Below, piece after piece: positions 8,845 to 17,188 of a stretch of 64,000 bases of DNA. Source of the DNA: Rikenellaceae bacterium (lineage in GTDB: Bacteria; Bacteroidota; Bacteroidia; Bacteroidales; Rikenellaceae). Location of the stretch: contig SUZC01000009.1 of assembly GCA_015060165.1 (NCBI GenBank), positions 1 through 64,000 on the forward strand, in the 5' to 3' direction. The position numbers and the translations under genes are program-made. The notes beneath the pieces are model-generated. The model saw only the letters and a program-made list of their open reading frames with translations. It made no database searches and was not told the DNA's origin. Every line of letters starts with the position of its first letter. The stretch's first letter is position 1.

Positions 8845-8883
8845 GCAAAAAAAACGATACCACTTCTTAAAGTAGTATCGTTT
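8845..8883 (-). terminator. Terminator of the yebC gene
   Basis: Arms 8852-8865 and 8870-8883 pair over 14 bp with one mismatch around CTTA. On the minus strand a T run follows (A run 8847-8854). Confidence 0.75.
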
Positions 8884-8926
8884 GTATAAATCTGCAGGCC
8901 GCAACCTGCTTTGGAAATTCGGATTG

Positions 8927-9655
8927 TTACTCCTCGTCGTCGGCCTCGGCCATTGTGGTGTATACGTTTACCACATCGTCGTCCTCCTCCAACTTCTCTT
9001 GCAACTTCTCAACAGCCTCACGCTCCTCAGCCGAGAGAGTCTTTGTGTCGGTTGGGATACGAACACCCTCACCCGATACCAACTCGTAGCCGTTGTCCTC
9101 AATCCACTTCTGGATTGCACCGAATGACTCGTAAGGTGCGCTCACTGTTACCTCGCCATCCTCAGCATAGAACTCGTCAACACCCAAGTCAATCATCTCC
9201 AACTCCATCTCCTCCAAATCAAGACCCTCTGTAGGCTTGAACTTGAACAGGCACTTGTGCTCAAACATAAATGCCACGCTACCAGAGTTACCCAATGTAC
9301 CGCCACACTTGTTAAAGTACATACGCACGCTTGCTACCGTACGGTTTGTGTTATCGGTTGCAGTCTCCACCAAGAAAGCTACACCGTGAGGGCCATAACC
9401 CTCGTAGATCATCTCCTTATAGTCGGCAGCATCCTTATCGGTCGCACGCTTAATAGCACGCTCGATATTCTCCTTTGGCATATTCTCGGCCTTCGCATTC
9501 TGAATAAGAATACGCAGACGAGTGTTCGATGAGGGATCCGAACCTGCAGCCTTTACTGCGATCTCGATCTCCTTGCCGATTTTTGTAAATACGCGGGCCA
9601 TATGACCCCAACGCTTCATTTTTCTCGCTTTGCGATACTCAAACGCTCTTCCCAT
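8927..9655 (-). CDS. yebC: YebC/PmpR family DNA-binding regulator
   Basis: 242 residues from the ATG at 9653-9655. An upstream in-frame extension is rejected because the family begins at MGRAFEYRKARKMKRWG. The three-domain YebC fold is clear: a basic N-terminus with FTKIGKEIEIAVKAAG, then RLRILIQNAKAENMPK and NIERAIKRA, then YEGYGPHGVAFLVE and an acidic C-terminus ending in ADDEE. YebC-like proteins bind DNA as regulators, and some assist ribosomes on proline stretches. It is monocistronic with its own promoter and terminator. Confidence 0.94.
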   Translation of the reverse strand: MGRAFEYRKARKMKRWGHMARVFTKIGKEIEIAVKAAGSDPSSNTRLRILIQNAKAENMPKENIERAIKRATDKDAADYKEMIYEGYGPHGVAFLVETATDNTNRTVASVRMYFNKCGGTLGNSGSVAFMFEHKCLFKFKPTEGLDLEEMELEMIDLGVDEFYAEDGEVTVSAPYESFGAIQKWIEDNGYELVSGEGVRIPTDTKTLSAEEREAVEKLQEKLEEDDDVVNVYTTMAEADDEE

Positions 9656-9693
9656 ATTGGTTATATTTTTTGTTATTATTTTCTTGCTGGTCG

Positions 9694-9701
9694 CAAAATT
9701 A
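9694..9701 (-). promoter_or_regulatory. -7 element of yebC
   Basis: TAATTTTG on the minus strand, about 40 bp before the chosen start. A partial -33 (GTTG, 9722-9725) is 20 nt upstream of it. Confidence 0.5.
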
Positions 9702-9765
9702 GTAAAATAATTAGCATTAAGCAACTCTGCCCGCCAATTTTCCATTAGATAGAGGAACTGAAGTG

Positions 9766-9793
9766 GTGAAAAATCACTATTTTTGCATCAGAA
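9766..9793 (+). repeat. Left copy of the island-flanking direct repeat
   Basis: 28 nt, aligned without gaps to 12218-12245 with 23 identities. The last 13 bases (TTTTGCATCAGAA) are identical. It contains a good -7 element, TATTTTTG (9778-9785), that could drive the DUF262 gene. Confidence 0.7.
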
Positions 9794-9850
9794 TGTAACG
9801 TTATTCAGCAATTAAATGATGTATTGAACATATAATTAAACGCTATTGGT

Positions 9851-11848
9851 ATGAGTTATATTATTGAACCTATCTCTGTATTTTCGTTTGTTACAGATCC
9901 TAGCATCAAATTACCTAGATTCCAACGTAAAGCAACATGGACTAAAGAGCAGAACTTTGAACTGGCCATTAGTATATTTCAGGACTACCCTGTAGGAGTA
10001 GTTATTGTTAACAAAGAAAAAGACGAATCCTGGCTTCTTGACGGAAGACAGAGAAGAACAGCACTAATAGAAATGCGAGAAAACCCTATTATTCTTTATG
10101 ATTGGGCTAAAAAATATATTGGATTTAAAGCAAATGAAGATCCATCTGAACTGAGGAAAAATTATTGGGGAAAAGTCGATAAATATCTTCAAAAAGAAGA
10201 CACGAATGAAAAAGATTCATCCGCAGGAATATATGAAGGTGAAGAAGAACTTGAAGACTCTTTTGATAGTGAAAAGCAAAAAGAGGGGCTTCAAATTCTC
10301 TTAGACCTAATTTTGATGGTTCATCAAATTAAAAATGGTGCAAGTAGATGGGAACGAGATTTTAATTTCACTGATTTTTTCTACAAGATCGAATATGTTA
10401 ATCAAAGAGAAGACAATAAAATTAATCCTGTAAAGTTGCGTAAATTTTTACTTGACTTTAAGGAAGATTTAAAGAACAAACCTGTAACAAAAGAAAACTT
10501 TACTGAATATTATCTAGACAAGTTCGCCATACGTGACAATCAAGAGACTAAATTCAGGGAAGAAATTAATCATAAATGGAACGATATTTACTTTGCAATA
10601 GAAACTATTTCAAAATCAGAAAAAATATTTATTGATGCCCGCATTGGCCTTATTAAACTTACCAATGTTTCCCCTCTTGATGCGCAAAATATATTTTCTC
10701 GAATTAATCGTGGAGGTACTTTGCTTAAGGCTGAAGAATTATTATCAGCCAAGCCTTTTTGGAATGCCAAAGTTAATAACGCAAATACAAAACTAAAAGA
10801 TATTGTTAAAACTATGTATGAGCGGATTGGTGTAGAAATTCCAAAAGACATTTATCGTTGGGATATTGCAGCTACATTACTTCAACGTATAAATGATAAG
10901 GGCCTTTTTTTTGATTCCTACAAGGGAAGTGCAGAAAACGGGAAAGTAGATATTGAACAAATCACTTTAGGATTCAAACTTATTAGTTCTGTTTTTGAGA
11001 GAGGAATGTCAGGAAAACATGTTAATAATTTGGAGAAAAACACAAATATCAATTGGGAGACTAGCATAGATTATCTAATTGAAGATATAGATAAAATATG
11101 TGAGATTCTCATGAAAGACAGTTTCTTTGAATTTTTTCAATCATGGAAAAAGCCATTGGCAAAACTAATGGGCAATGCTATTGTTCTTGAATTTATAACA
11201 ATAGTCCTAGAGGATTGGAAAGATTTAGGTAAACCAACTGTTTCATCAAATGCTTATAATAGATTTAAGCAGCACGCTAGAATCTTATTCGATAGATTAG
11301 TGTATGAGTACTCTACTAAAATGTGGAGAGGATCTGGCGACTCCAAAATGGCTGCAGACATAAATAACTGGAAAGAACGTATAAAGCCTGTTTCTCAAGA
11401 GACTTGGCTAGAATTCATTTCTGCTGCATGTAATGGTAAATACAAAGGAGAAAACGTCACACAACAAATCTTGACTCCTGTTCTATACTACTATTACATC
11501 CTTACCGACAGATCTCCTATCAATGCATTGAACACACAATTTGAAGTAGATCATTTATATCCACAAGAAAAGTTTAAAGATAATTGTATGGTAGATATTT
11601 CGAATAAAGATTGTCTTTGCAATTTATCCCTTTTGCCAAAAAAGGAAAATGTTAGTAAAAATAACAAATCATTGAGAGAAATTGTTGACACATGGCTCAT
11701 TCAGCAAATAGCAACATATGCTGACATTCAACAACACGATTTCGAAAAATACTCGGATTTATCTAATATTGAAGAACTAAAGAGTCATCGTAAAACTTTA
11801 TATGAAAAGGCGTTTAAAGAAATAAGAGATTCAAAACTAGCAAACTAA
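9851..11848 (+). CDS. DUF262/DUF1524 protein, GmrSD-type (type IV-like) restriction enzyme
   Basis: 665 residues. The N-terminus is a ParB/sulfiredoxin-like DUF262 domain with LPRFQRKATW (21-30) and WLLDGRQRRT (61-70), the latter being the nucleotide-binding/hydrolysis motif. NIFSRINRGGTLLKAEELLSA near residue 280 is also typical. The C-terminus has the DUF1524 HNH-like nuclease motif: FEVDHLYPQEKF with D567-H568, then CNLSLLPKKENVSKNN with N591 and N600. Relatives such as GmrSD and SspE use the first domain to sense modified DNA or hydrolyse nucleotide and the second to cut. The gene is alone, AT-rich and inside direct repeats, consistent with an acquired phage-defence gene. The target modification is unknown. 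Confidence 0.88.
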   Translation: MSYIIEPISVFSFVTDPSIKLPRFQRKATWTKEQNFELAISIFQDYPVGVVIVNKEKDESWLLDGRQRRTALIEMRENPIILYDWAKKYIGFKANEDPSELRKNYWGKVDKYLQKEDTNEKDSSAGIYEGEEELEDSFDSEKQKEGLQILLDLILMVHQIKNGASRWERDFNFTDFFYKIEYVNQREDNKINPVKLRKFLLDFKEDLKNKPVTKENFTEYYLDKFAIRDNQETKFREEINHKWNDIYFAIETISKSEKIFIDARIGLIKLTNVSPLDAQNIFSRINRGGTLLKAEELLSAKPFWNAKVNNANTKLKDIVKTMYERIGVEIPKDIYRWDIAATLLQRINDKGLFFDSYKGSAENGKVDIEQITLGFKLISSVFERGMSGKHVNNLEKNTNINWETSIDYLIEDIDKICEILMKDSFFEFFQSWKKPLAKLMGNAIVLEFITIVLEDWKDLGKPTVSSNAYNRFKQHARILFDRLVYEYSTKMWRGSGDSKMAADINNWKERIKPVSQETWLEFISAACNGKYKGENVTQQILTPVLYYYYILTDRSPINALNTQFEVDHLYPQEKFKDNCMVDISNKDCLCNLSLLPKKENVSKNNKSLREIVDTWLIQQIATYADIQQHDFEKYSDLSNIEELKSHRKTLYEKAFKEIRDSKLAN

Positions 11849-11864
11849 GAGCCGAAAACAGAAG

Positions 11865-11910
11865 CTGTAAAATAAATTGAATTTATTGTGTGACACAGTT
11901 TATTTTACAG
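11865..11910 (+). terminator. Hairpin downstream of the DUF262 gene
   Basis: CTGTAAAATAAA (11865-11876) and its exact complement (11899-11910) flank a 22-nt loop, 17 bp after the stop. The position suggests a terminator, but no T tract follows. It could also be a recombination dyad. Confidence 0.45.
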
Positions 11911-12217
11911 TCTCGATTAAACAAAGTAGACCAATTTATTTAGTTCAACCTAATTTATATATACATTGGACTAAACTAAACCTCTTAAATTTTAATACGA
12001 TTTTGCGACAAATTAATCAGCAATGCTAGTTGCTAAAAAGGCTTGCAAACCAATACAAATACCTTAAAAAAATCAAAAATCGCATTTTTGTATTTGATTT
12101 GCTTATTTTTGTAAAATCCTTGTCCACGCTTGTGCCCCAGTAAGGACAAAAGCGAACCGCAATCTGTTATATACAATTAAGCATCAACAGATTACAAAAG
12201 GATAAAAAATTTCCTGC
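11911..12217. other. AT-rich non-coding tail of the island
   Basis: No supported gene. It contains a short dyad, CAAAAAT-CGC-ATTTTTG (12074-12090), and a looser one, TTGTCC ... GGACAA (12120-12151), embedded in a locally GC-richer patch. These could be remnants of an element end. Confidence 0.4.
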
Positions 12218-12245
12218 GTGAATAAACAATTATTTTGCATCAGAA
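12218..12245 (+). repeat. Right copy of the island-flanking direct repeat
   Basis: 23 of 28 positions match the left copy, with an identical 13-base core. It ends 16 bp before the tsaC start, so the insertion point is in the tsaC leader or promoter. Confidence 0.7.
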
Positions 12246-12261
12246 ACATTAGATTTAGAGT

Positions 12262-12828
12262 ATGGAAAAAGAGATATTAGCGGCACTTGAAGTGCTGCGT
12301 GCAGGAGGATTGATTCTCTATCCGACCGACACAGTATGGGGTATTGGCTGCGATGCTACAAATGCCGAGGCCGTAGAGAAGATATACAAATTGAAGCGTA
12401 GCGAGAACAAGCATTCGATGCTTGTGTTGTGTCGCGATGCCGATATGATTGTACGCTACGTAAACAAAGCTCCAGGCATTGCCTTTGAGGTAATGGAGAT
12501 GAGCGAGAAGCCATTGACCTTGATTTTGGAAGGTGCAGTGAATGTCGCCTCGAATCTTATACCCGACGAAGGGACGTTGGGCGTAAGAGTCCCCAACCAC
12601 GAGTTTTGCCATCAGCTATTGCGCCGTTTTGGTAAGCCGATAGTTTCGACCTCGGCCAATATTTCAGGCGAGCCCACTCCATTGAAAGGCTTGCACGATG
12701 TGAGTCGCGAGATTATCGATGGAGTAGATTTTGTTGTCAATCCCCGTTTTCAGGGCAAACCTACTTGCAGCCCAAGTTCGATTATCCGCTTTGGCGAGAG
12801 GGGCGAGGTGGAGATTATTCGTAAATAA
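12262..12828 (+). CDS. tsaC: L-threonylcarbamoyladenylate synthase
   Basis: 188 residues of the YrdC/Sua5 fold. It makes threonylcarbamoyl-AMP from threonine, bicarbonate and ATP for the t6A37 tRNA modification in the cytoplasm. Motifs are YPTDTVWGIGCDA near residue 20, the nucleotide-site KLKRSENKHSM, and STSANISGEPT near residue 133. It is the short TsaC form without the Sua5 C-terminal domain. A thioesterase gene follows 9 bp downstream, so the two form an operon. The acquired island ends 16 bp before the start codon, so its promoter may have been altered. Confidence 0.94.
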   Translation: MEKEILAALEVLRAGGLILYPTDTVWGIGCDATNAEAVEKIYKLKRSENKHSMLVLCRDADMIVRYVNKAPGIAFEVMEMSEKPLTLILEGAVNVASNLIPDEGTLGVRVPNHEFCHQLLRRFGKPIVSTSANISGEPTPLKGLHDVSREIIDGVDFVVNPRFQGKPTCSPSSIIRFGERGEVEIIRK

Positions 12829-12837
12829 ATTGTCGCT

Positions 12838-13227
12838 ATGGCTTTGAAGATTACAACGCCCATCCAGATGCGATTCTCCGATGCCGATTCGTTTGGGCAT
12901 ATCAACAATGTCGCTTTGCAGATGTATTTCGATTTGGGCAAGACCGATCTATTTAACGAATTATGGAGACTGACGGGTGTTGCCGAGCAGGTCCCAGCCA
13001 TCGTTGTCTCGCTCAATACCGATTTCTACGAGCAGATTTTTTATGGTGACCAGGTTGTGGTCGAGACCTCGATTGAGTCAATCGGCAATAAGAGCCTGCG
13101 CCTTGTGCAACGCCTTATGTCGGGCGAAAAGCTATGCACACTATCGCGTACCGTAATGGTCTGCTACGATAGGCAGACCCGCAAATCAGTTGCCGTACCT
13201 GCGGAGTGGCAAAAATACGTTGAGTAA
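12838..13227 (+). CDS. Acyl-CoA thioesterase, 4HBT hotdog family (YbgC-like)
   Basis: 129 residues, one hotdog domain. The catalytic region FSDADSFGHINNVALQMYF near residue 13 is typical of 4-hydroxybenzoyl-CoA thioesterase relatives, where the Asp acts in thioester hydrolysis. LNTDFYEQIFYGDQVVVET forms the next strand pair. The protein is cytoplasmic with an unknown acyl-CoA substrate. It is co-transcribed with tsaC and ends at a terminator. Confidence 0.85.
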   Translation: MALKITTPIQMRFSDADSFGHINNVALQMYFDLGKTDLFNELWRLTGVAEQVPAIVVSLNTDFYEQIFYGDQVVVETSIESIGNKSLRLVQRLMSGEKLCTLSRTVMVCYDRQTRKSVAVPAEWQKYVE

Positions 13228-13274
13228 TTGCCGAACGTGCGATATCGCAAGGATAGTAATGATTCCCAAAAATA

Positions 13275-13311
13275 GAGCCTGCCTAACTGATTAGTTAAGC
13301 AGGCTCCTTGT
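13275..13311. terminator. Terminator between the tsaC operon and the DUF2147 gene
   Basis: Arms 13275-13288 and 13293-13306 pair over 14 positions with one mismatch around GATT, then CTTGTTT. The transcription units converge here. Confidence 0.8.
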
Positions 13312-13325
13312 TTGTGATTGCTGTT

Positions 13326-13784
13326 TTACTTCTTAATTCTGTGCCAGTAGAGTGTAACACCCACTCCCAAAATTGTTCCGCGAAGTTTTAGCTTATCAGC
13401 GGTCTCAAACTCAGCCGAAGCATTTACCTTGATACCCTTTGTAGGGTCGTAAATCTTCGCACCGCCCCAGCTCTTCTTTGCTGGATCATACTTGAGGCCC
13501 TTTACGATTACCACCTTGTCGATATCGACGTTTCGCAAGCTTTTGTCAGGATTCTTTACATCCTTACGCTTCTTGCCATCCTTATCGTTGGGGTGCTCAA
13601 CCCAGAAAACCTGAACGTCGTAAGAACCGTCTGCATTCTTCGTTACGCGAACTTTGCTTTTGCTGCCACCGCGGTCGGTAAGATACTCACCGATGATGTT
13701 GTCGCCTTTGTCGTTGATGCCCTGAGCCATCGCAGGCAGAGCAAATGCCAAGGCAACCAAAATTGATAAAACAAACTTTTTCAT
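13326..13784 (-). CDS. Secreted DUF2147 domain protein
   Basis: 152 residues with a signal peptide (MKKFVLSILVALAFALPAMA). The mature part is a small beta-rich DUF2147 domain: NIIGEYLTDRGGSKSKVRV, then a long lysine/aspartate loop, then LRGTILGVGVTLYWHRIKK. DUF2147 proteins are periplasmic and of unknown role. It is a lone gene on this strand. The characteristic W in the terminal strand is present. Confidence 0.85.
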   Translation of the reverse strand: MKKFVLSILVALAFALPAMAQGINDKGDNIIGEYLTDRGGSKSKVRVTKNADGSYDVQVFWVEHPNDKDGKKRKDVKNPDKSLRNVDIDKVVIVKGLKYDPAKKSWGGAKIYDPTKGIKVNASAEFETADKLKLRGTILGVGVTLYWHRIKK

Positions 13785-13879
13785 TTCAGTCTTAAATTAA
13801 TAGTTAACTAAAATTGACGGGTCGTCTGACGCGAAAGACGTCCCTGATGTTGATTGGTTTGTTTTCTCTATTTTACTCT

Positions 13880-13916
13880 GCATAGGGTCTGACTGCTGGC
13901 TCAGCCATTCCTATGC
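13880..13916. repeat. Intergenic hairpin between lysC and the DUF2147 gene
   Basis: GCATAGG (13880-13886) and CCTATGC (13910-13916) pair, with an inner GGCT/AGCC stem. It lies just past the lysC stop. It could be a weak terminator, but no T run is present. Confidence 0.35.
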
Positions 13917-13933
13917 AAAGGACTTATAGTGCA

Positions 13934-15196
13934 TTAAAAATTGGCCTCGCGCAATACAACACGTACCGACTCAGGGTTAACCTGACGCACGATATGCTTT
14001 TGCATCTTCACATAGCGAGCGTAGAGGTCGTCGTTGTAGTTGCGGATAGTGAGCAGACCCACATTGTCGTGTTTCTCTACCTCGAAATCCTCATTCTCCA
14101 AGGCCTTAATCAATGCGTCAATATGCCAAGAGGCATCGATGCACAAGCCCAAATCGACAGCCGAGTTGTTGATAAGGTGAGTCTTGATGCGGAAGCGGTC
14201 GAGCAGCGAGAAAATTACTGCAAACTTCTCCTCCATCACAAATGAGAAATCCTTAGAGCGGATAATCAAAAGCACCTGATCTCGCTTATAGATAAGGATA
14301 GGCAGAGTAACATGCTCGGTCTCACCGTTAATTACAGTACCCGGTTTTGACTTGTCTCCGAAAGGACGCACGTACAACGGGATATTCTTGTTCTGCAAAG
14401 GTTTGATGGTCTTGGGGTGGATAATCTGTGCACCGCTATATGCCAACTCGATTGTGTCCAAATAATTCAGCGCATCAATCTTCACGGCATCCTTGAAGAT
14501 CTTAGGATCGGCATTTAGGACTCCGTCGACATCCTTCCACACCGACATCGACTCTGCGTCGAGGATGTGAGCCACTACGGCAGCCGAGTAGTCCGAGCCC
14601 TCGCGACCAAGTGTTGTGGTTGTTCCATCAGGAGCTGCACCGATAAATCCCTGACCTACGAATACCCCCACACCTGTATTCTCCAACGCGGCCTTCAATC
14701 TTAGCTCCGAAGCCTTGATGTTTACGTTGGCATCCTTGTGTCGCTCGTTGGTAATAAATGTAGTACGCATATCAATCCAACGGTTGCGCAAGCCTGTGTG
14801 GTTGAGATATTTTGAGATAATAGTTGTAGAGATCAACTCTCCAAACGATACAATCGTGTCGTACCAAAGCTCTGCATCCGAGGGACGATAGACAATATCG
14901 TTGACAATATTGCGAAGCTGACCAAATAAAAGAGTCACTTCGTTGATATCGGTATGCTCACCCCACAACTCATCGATAATCGAAGCGTGGTACTCCTGAA
15001 TCTGCTTAATCTCCTCATTGGCGGCCTCTTTCTCGACATTCTTCATATGGGTGAATACACGCTCCAATGCGTTGGTAGTCTTGCCCATTGCCGACACAAT
15101 GATGAACAAATTGTCCTCGCCATCGACAATGTGGCGAAGATTTCTCACTCCGTCGGCATTACGAACCGACGCTCCTCCAAATTTATAAACTTTCAT
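13934..15196 (-). CDS. lysC: Aspartate kinase
   Basis: 420 residues from the ATG at 15194-15196. A longer reading frame upstream is rejected because the family starts at MKVYKFGGASV. It phosphorylates aspartate, the first step to lysine, threonine and methionine. The kinase domain has KFGGAS at the N-terminus, GFIGAAPDGTTTTLGREGSDYSA (two halves, near residues 200-220) for nucleotide and aspartate binding, and WKDVDGVLNADPK. C-terminal ACT repeats (about 300-415) are likely sites of feedback control. It is monofunctional. asd, the next step, is at the far end of the window, not in an operon with it. Confidence 0.95.
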   Translation of the reverse strand: MKVYKFGGASVRNADGVRNLRHIVDGEDNLFIIVSAMGKTTNALERVFTHMKNVEKEAANEEIKQIQEYHASIIDELWGEHTDINEVTLLFGQLRNIVNDIVYRPSDAELWYDTIVSFGELISTTIISKYLNHTGLRNRWIDMRTTFITNERHKDANVNIKASELRLKAALENTGVGVFVGQGFIGAAPDGTTTTLGREGSDYSAAVVAHILDAESMSVWKDVDGVLNADPKIFKDAVKIDALNYLDTIELAYSGAQIIHPKTIKPLQNKNIPLYVRPFGDKSKPGTVINGETEHVTLPILIYKRDQVLLIIRSKDFSFVMEEKFAVIFSLLDRFRIKTHLINNSAVDLGLCIDASWHIDALIKALENEDFEVEKHDNVGLLTIRNYNDDLYARYVKMQKHIVRQVNPESVRVVLREANF

Positions 15197-15229
15197 AGTT
15201 AGAGTTTGTAAATACTGAATAATCGGATG

Positions 15230-15237
15230 CAAAGATA
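15230..15237 (-). promoter_or_regulatory. -7 element of lysC
   Basis: TATCTTTG on the minus strand, 33 bp before the start. The -33 region offers only a partial match. Confidence 0.55.
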
Positions 15238-15279
15238 GGATTTTTTGGCGTAGCGGCCCAAGTTTAAGCCAATTTTATC

Positions 15280-15288
15280 TATCTTTAC
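15280..15288 (+). promoter_or_regulatory. -7-like element before the Nudix gene
   Basis: TATCTTTAC, 70 bp before the start, in the region divergent from lysC. No clear -33 box is seen. Confidence 0.4.
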
Positions 15289-15357
15289 ACCACAAAGAGT
15301 GAATATTTATAGCAATAATAGATATTTTTTGCTGTATAATTGAAAATATCCTGAGTT

Positions 15358-15924
15358 ATGAGTGTAAAAAGGCCTAAACATCGTCCGTTCAAAGTGTTGT
15401 CGAGCGAGTATCTTGCTCAGCGCCCCTGGTTTACGGTGCGTCGTGAAAAAGTTGAGCTACCCACAGGTGCAATAGTCCCCGAATGGTATATTCTGGAGTT
15501 CCCAGATTGGGTTAATGTGATTGCAAAGACCAAGCAAGGCGAGTTTGTGATGATAAGCCAATATCGTCACGGTTTGGGCGTGACCCGTTACGAATTGGTT
15601 GCAGGATGCTGCGAAGAGGGCGAGACTCCCGAACAGAGCGCACGTCGCGAACTCTTGGAGGAGACCGGCTACACAGGTGGGACTTGGCGACAGTTCTTCC
15701 TTACGTCGGCCAACCCAACCAATCATAATAACATGGTCTACACATTCTTGGCAGAGGGCGTAGAGCTTGTCGCCGAACAACATACCGAAGCGGGTGAAGA
15801 TATCGAAGTGCATCTTATGAAGGCCGCTGAGGTACGAGAACTACTCGATACCGACGAGATTATTCAATGTACCCACGCTGCTCCGTTGTGGCGTTATTTT
15901 GCAGAAAATCCGATTACCAAATAG
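15358..15924 (+). CDS. Nudix hydrolase, ADP-ribose pyrophosphatase-like
   Basis: 188 residues with a complete Nudix box, G-x5-E-x7-RELLEETGY (near residues 81-103), that binds Mg2+ for diphosphate hydrolysis. The N-terminal beta sheet has WFTVRREKVELPTG and VMISQYRHG, as in ADP-ribose pyrophosphatases (NudF-like). The substrate is inferred only from general resemblance. birA starts 3 bp after the stop, so the two are co-transcribed. Confidence 0.88.
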   Translation: MSVKRPKHRPFKVLSSEYLAQRPWFTVRREKVELPTGAIVPEWYILEFPDWVNVIAKTKQGEFVMISQYRHGLGVTRYELVAGCCEEGETPEQSARRELLEETGYTGGTWRQFFLTSANPTNHNNMVYTFLAEGVELVAEQHTEAGEDIEVHLMKAAEVRELLDTDEIIQCTHAAPLWRYFAENPITK

Positions 15925-15927
15925 CCG

Positions 15928-16665
15928 ATGATTTACCATTTTGACATATTACCATCGACCAACGATGAGGCTGCTTTGCCTAAATACTCTGAAGGAGATA
16001 TTATTTGGGCAGATGCCCAAAGCTCTGGCCGAGGACAGCGCGGTCATAGTTGGGAGAGCCAGCGAGGTGAGAATATCACTTTCTCCGTCGTGCTGGAGCC
16101 TACTTTCTTGGCTGCAACAGAGCAGTTTCTATTATCACAAGTGGTGGCATTGGCGATCGTTGATGCTCTGAAATATTACGGTATTGATGCCAAAATCAAG
16201 TGGACCAACGACATATATGTAGGCGACAAAAAGCTATGCGGAATACTCATCGAGCATAAACTCCAAGGTAGTTCCATTGCCAGAACAATAGCCGGTATAG
16301 GACTGAATGTCAATCAAGTGGAATTCTCGAATGATATTCCCAATCCCATATCCATACGCCAGATCAAGCATTTTGAGATGGATTGCCAGGAGGTGCTGGA
16401 GCGAGTTGCCGATTCGATAATGACACGCTACGAAATGCTTCGCAAAGACAATGCGGCTCAAATTAGGATCGACTACCACGAATTGCTATACCGCCGCGAT
16501 GCACTACACTGGTATTTTCTTCCAGATGGACGTCGTTTTCGTGGTACGATTCGTGGGGTGGAACCATCCGGGGCTCTGCGTATCGAGAACGAAAAGGGCG
16601 AAGAGCGTAGCTACCTATTCAAAGAAATTGAATTTTCTGTTAAAAATATAACAAAATTGTTCTAA
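15928..16665 (+). CDS. birA: Biotin--[acetyl-CoA-carboxylase] ligase, non-repressor type
   Basis: 245 residues. It activates biotin as biotinyl-AMP and attaches it to carboxylase carrier proteins. The catalytic loop GRGQRGHSW (34-42) and KWTNDIYVGDKKLCGIL (near 92-108) are intact. It starts directly with the ligase domain at PSTNDEA, so it lacks the DNA-binding domain of E. coli BirA and should be enzyme only. The C-terminal SH3-like domain is present (RFRGTIRGVEPSGALRI). It is in an operon with the Nudix gene. Confidence 0.93.
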   Translation: MIYHFDILPSTNDEAALPKYSEGDIIWADAQSSGRGQRGHSWESQRGENITFSVVLEPTFLAATEQFLLSQVVALAIVDALKYYGIDAKIKWTNDIYVGDKKLCGILIEHKLQGSSIARTIAGIGLNVNQVEFSNDIPNPISIRQIKHFEMDCQEVLERVADSIMTRYEMLRKDNAAQIRIDYHELLYRRDALHWYFLPDGRRFRGTIRGVEPSGALRIENEKGEERSYLFKEIEFSVKNITKLF

Positions 16666-16682
16666 GATTAGAAAAATAGCTC

Positions 16683-16690
16683 TATCTTTG
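16683..16690 (+). promoter_or_regulatory. -7 element for gcvH-mdh
   Basis: TATCTTTG, 76 bp before gcvH. A small hairpin, TATGCC-TTC-GGCATA (16698-16712), lies at the start of the expected leader. Confidence 0.5.
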
Positions 16691-16765
16691 TATAGATTAT
16701 GCCTTCGGCATATCGTTTTGAAGCATAGATTACAAACAGAAACAAATTTATAAACCATAACGATT

Positions 16766-17143
16766 ATGAATATTCCTTCTAATTTGAAGTACTCGAACGA
16801 CCACGAGTGGTGCCGTGTCGAGGGTGAGTATGCCTATGTAGGTATTACAGATTTTGCACAGAGCCAGTTGGGCGATATCGTATTTGTTGACGTCCCCACA
16901 GTAGGCGAGACTTTGGCTGCAGGTGAAGTTTTCGGTTCAATCGAGGCTGTTAAGACTGTAAGCGATGCATTTATCCCCGTAGGTGGTGAGGTTGTTGAGT
17001 TCAACGACGCAGTAGATGCTGATCCCGCATTGGTAAACTCAGATCCATACGGTGAGGGCTGGATGATCAAGGTTAAGATGTCTGATCCCGCAGAGTACGA
17101 TGCACTTCTTTCAGCTGAGGCTTATGCTGAGTTGATTGGCTAA
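16766..17143 (+). CDS. gcvH: Glycine cleavage system H protein
   Basis: 125 residues, the normal size. This lipoyl carrier shuttles the aminomethyl group between P and T proteins. The lipoylation site is the Lys in [11 protein letters not shown] near residue 64, and [20 protein letters not shown] opens the domain. No gcvP, gcvT or gcvL is beside it. It sits 45 bp before mdh with similar strongly biased codons, suggesting high expression. H protein can also serve as a general lipoyl relay. Confidence 0.95.
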   Translation: MNIPSNLKYSNDHEWCRVEGEYAYVGITDFAQSQLGDIVFVDVPTVGETLAAGEVFGSIEAVKTVSDAFIPVGGEVVEFNDAVDADPALVNSDPYGEGWMIKVKMSDPAEYDALLSAEAYAELIG

Positions 17144-17188
17144 TAAAATGCTTGGAATTAGTTTAAACAATAAAATAATCAAAAAATT

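Larger units (their letters stand above)
9766..12245 (+). mobile_element. Repeat-bounded AT-rich defence island carrying one DUF262 gene
   Basis: A 2.48-kb block between yebC and tsaC starts and ends with the same 28-bp imperfect direct repeat. It is visibly richer in A+T than both flanks, and its one gene favours AAA, GAA, ATT and AAT codons, unlike its neighbours. It has no integrase or transposase, so it looks like a passive cassette moved by homologous or site-specific recombination. The boundary is inferred from the repeat and the composition change. Confidence 0.6.

Noticed and set aside
9851..11848. Reading the island as a toxin-antitoxin or type I restriction system
   Set aside because: There is only one gene, with no antitoxin-sized frame, methylase or specificity subunit beside it.
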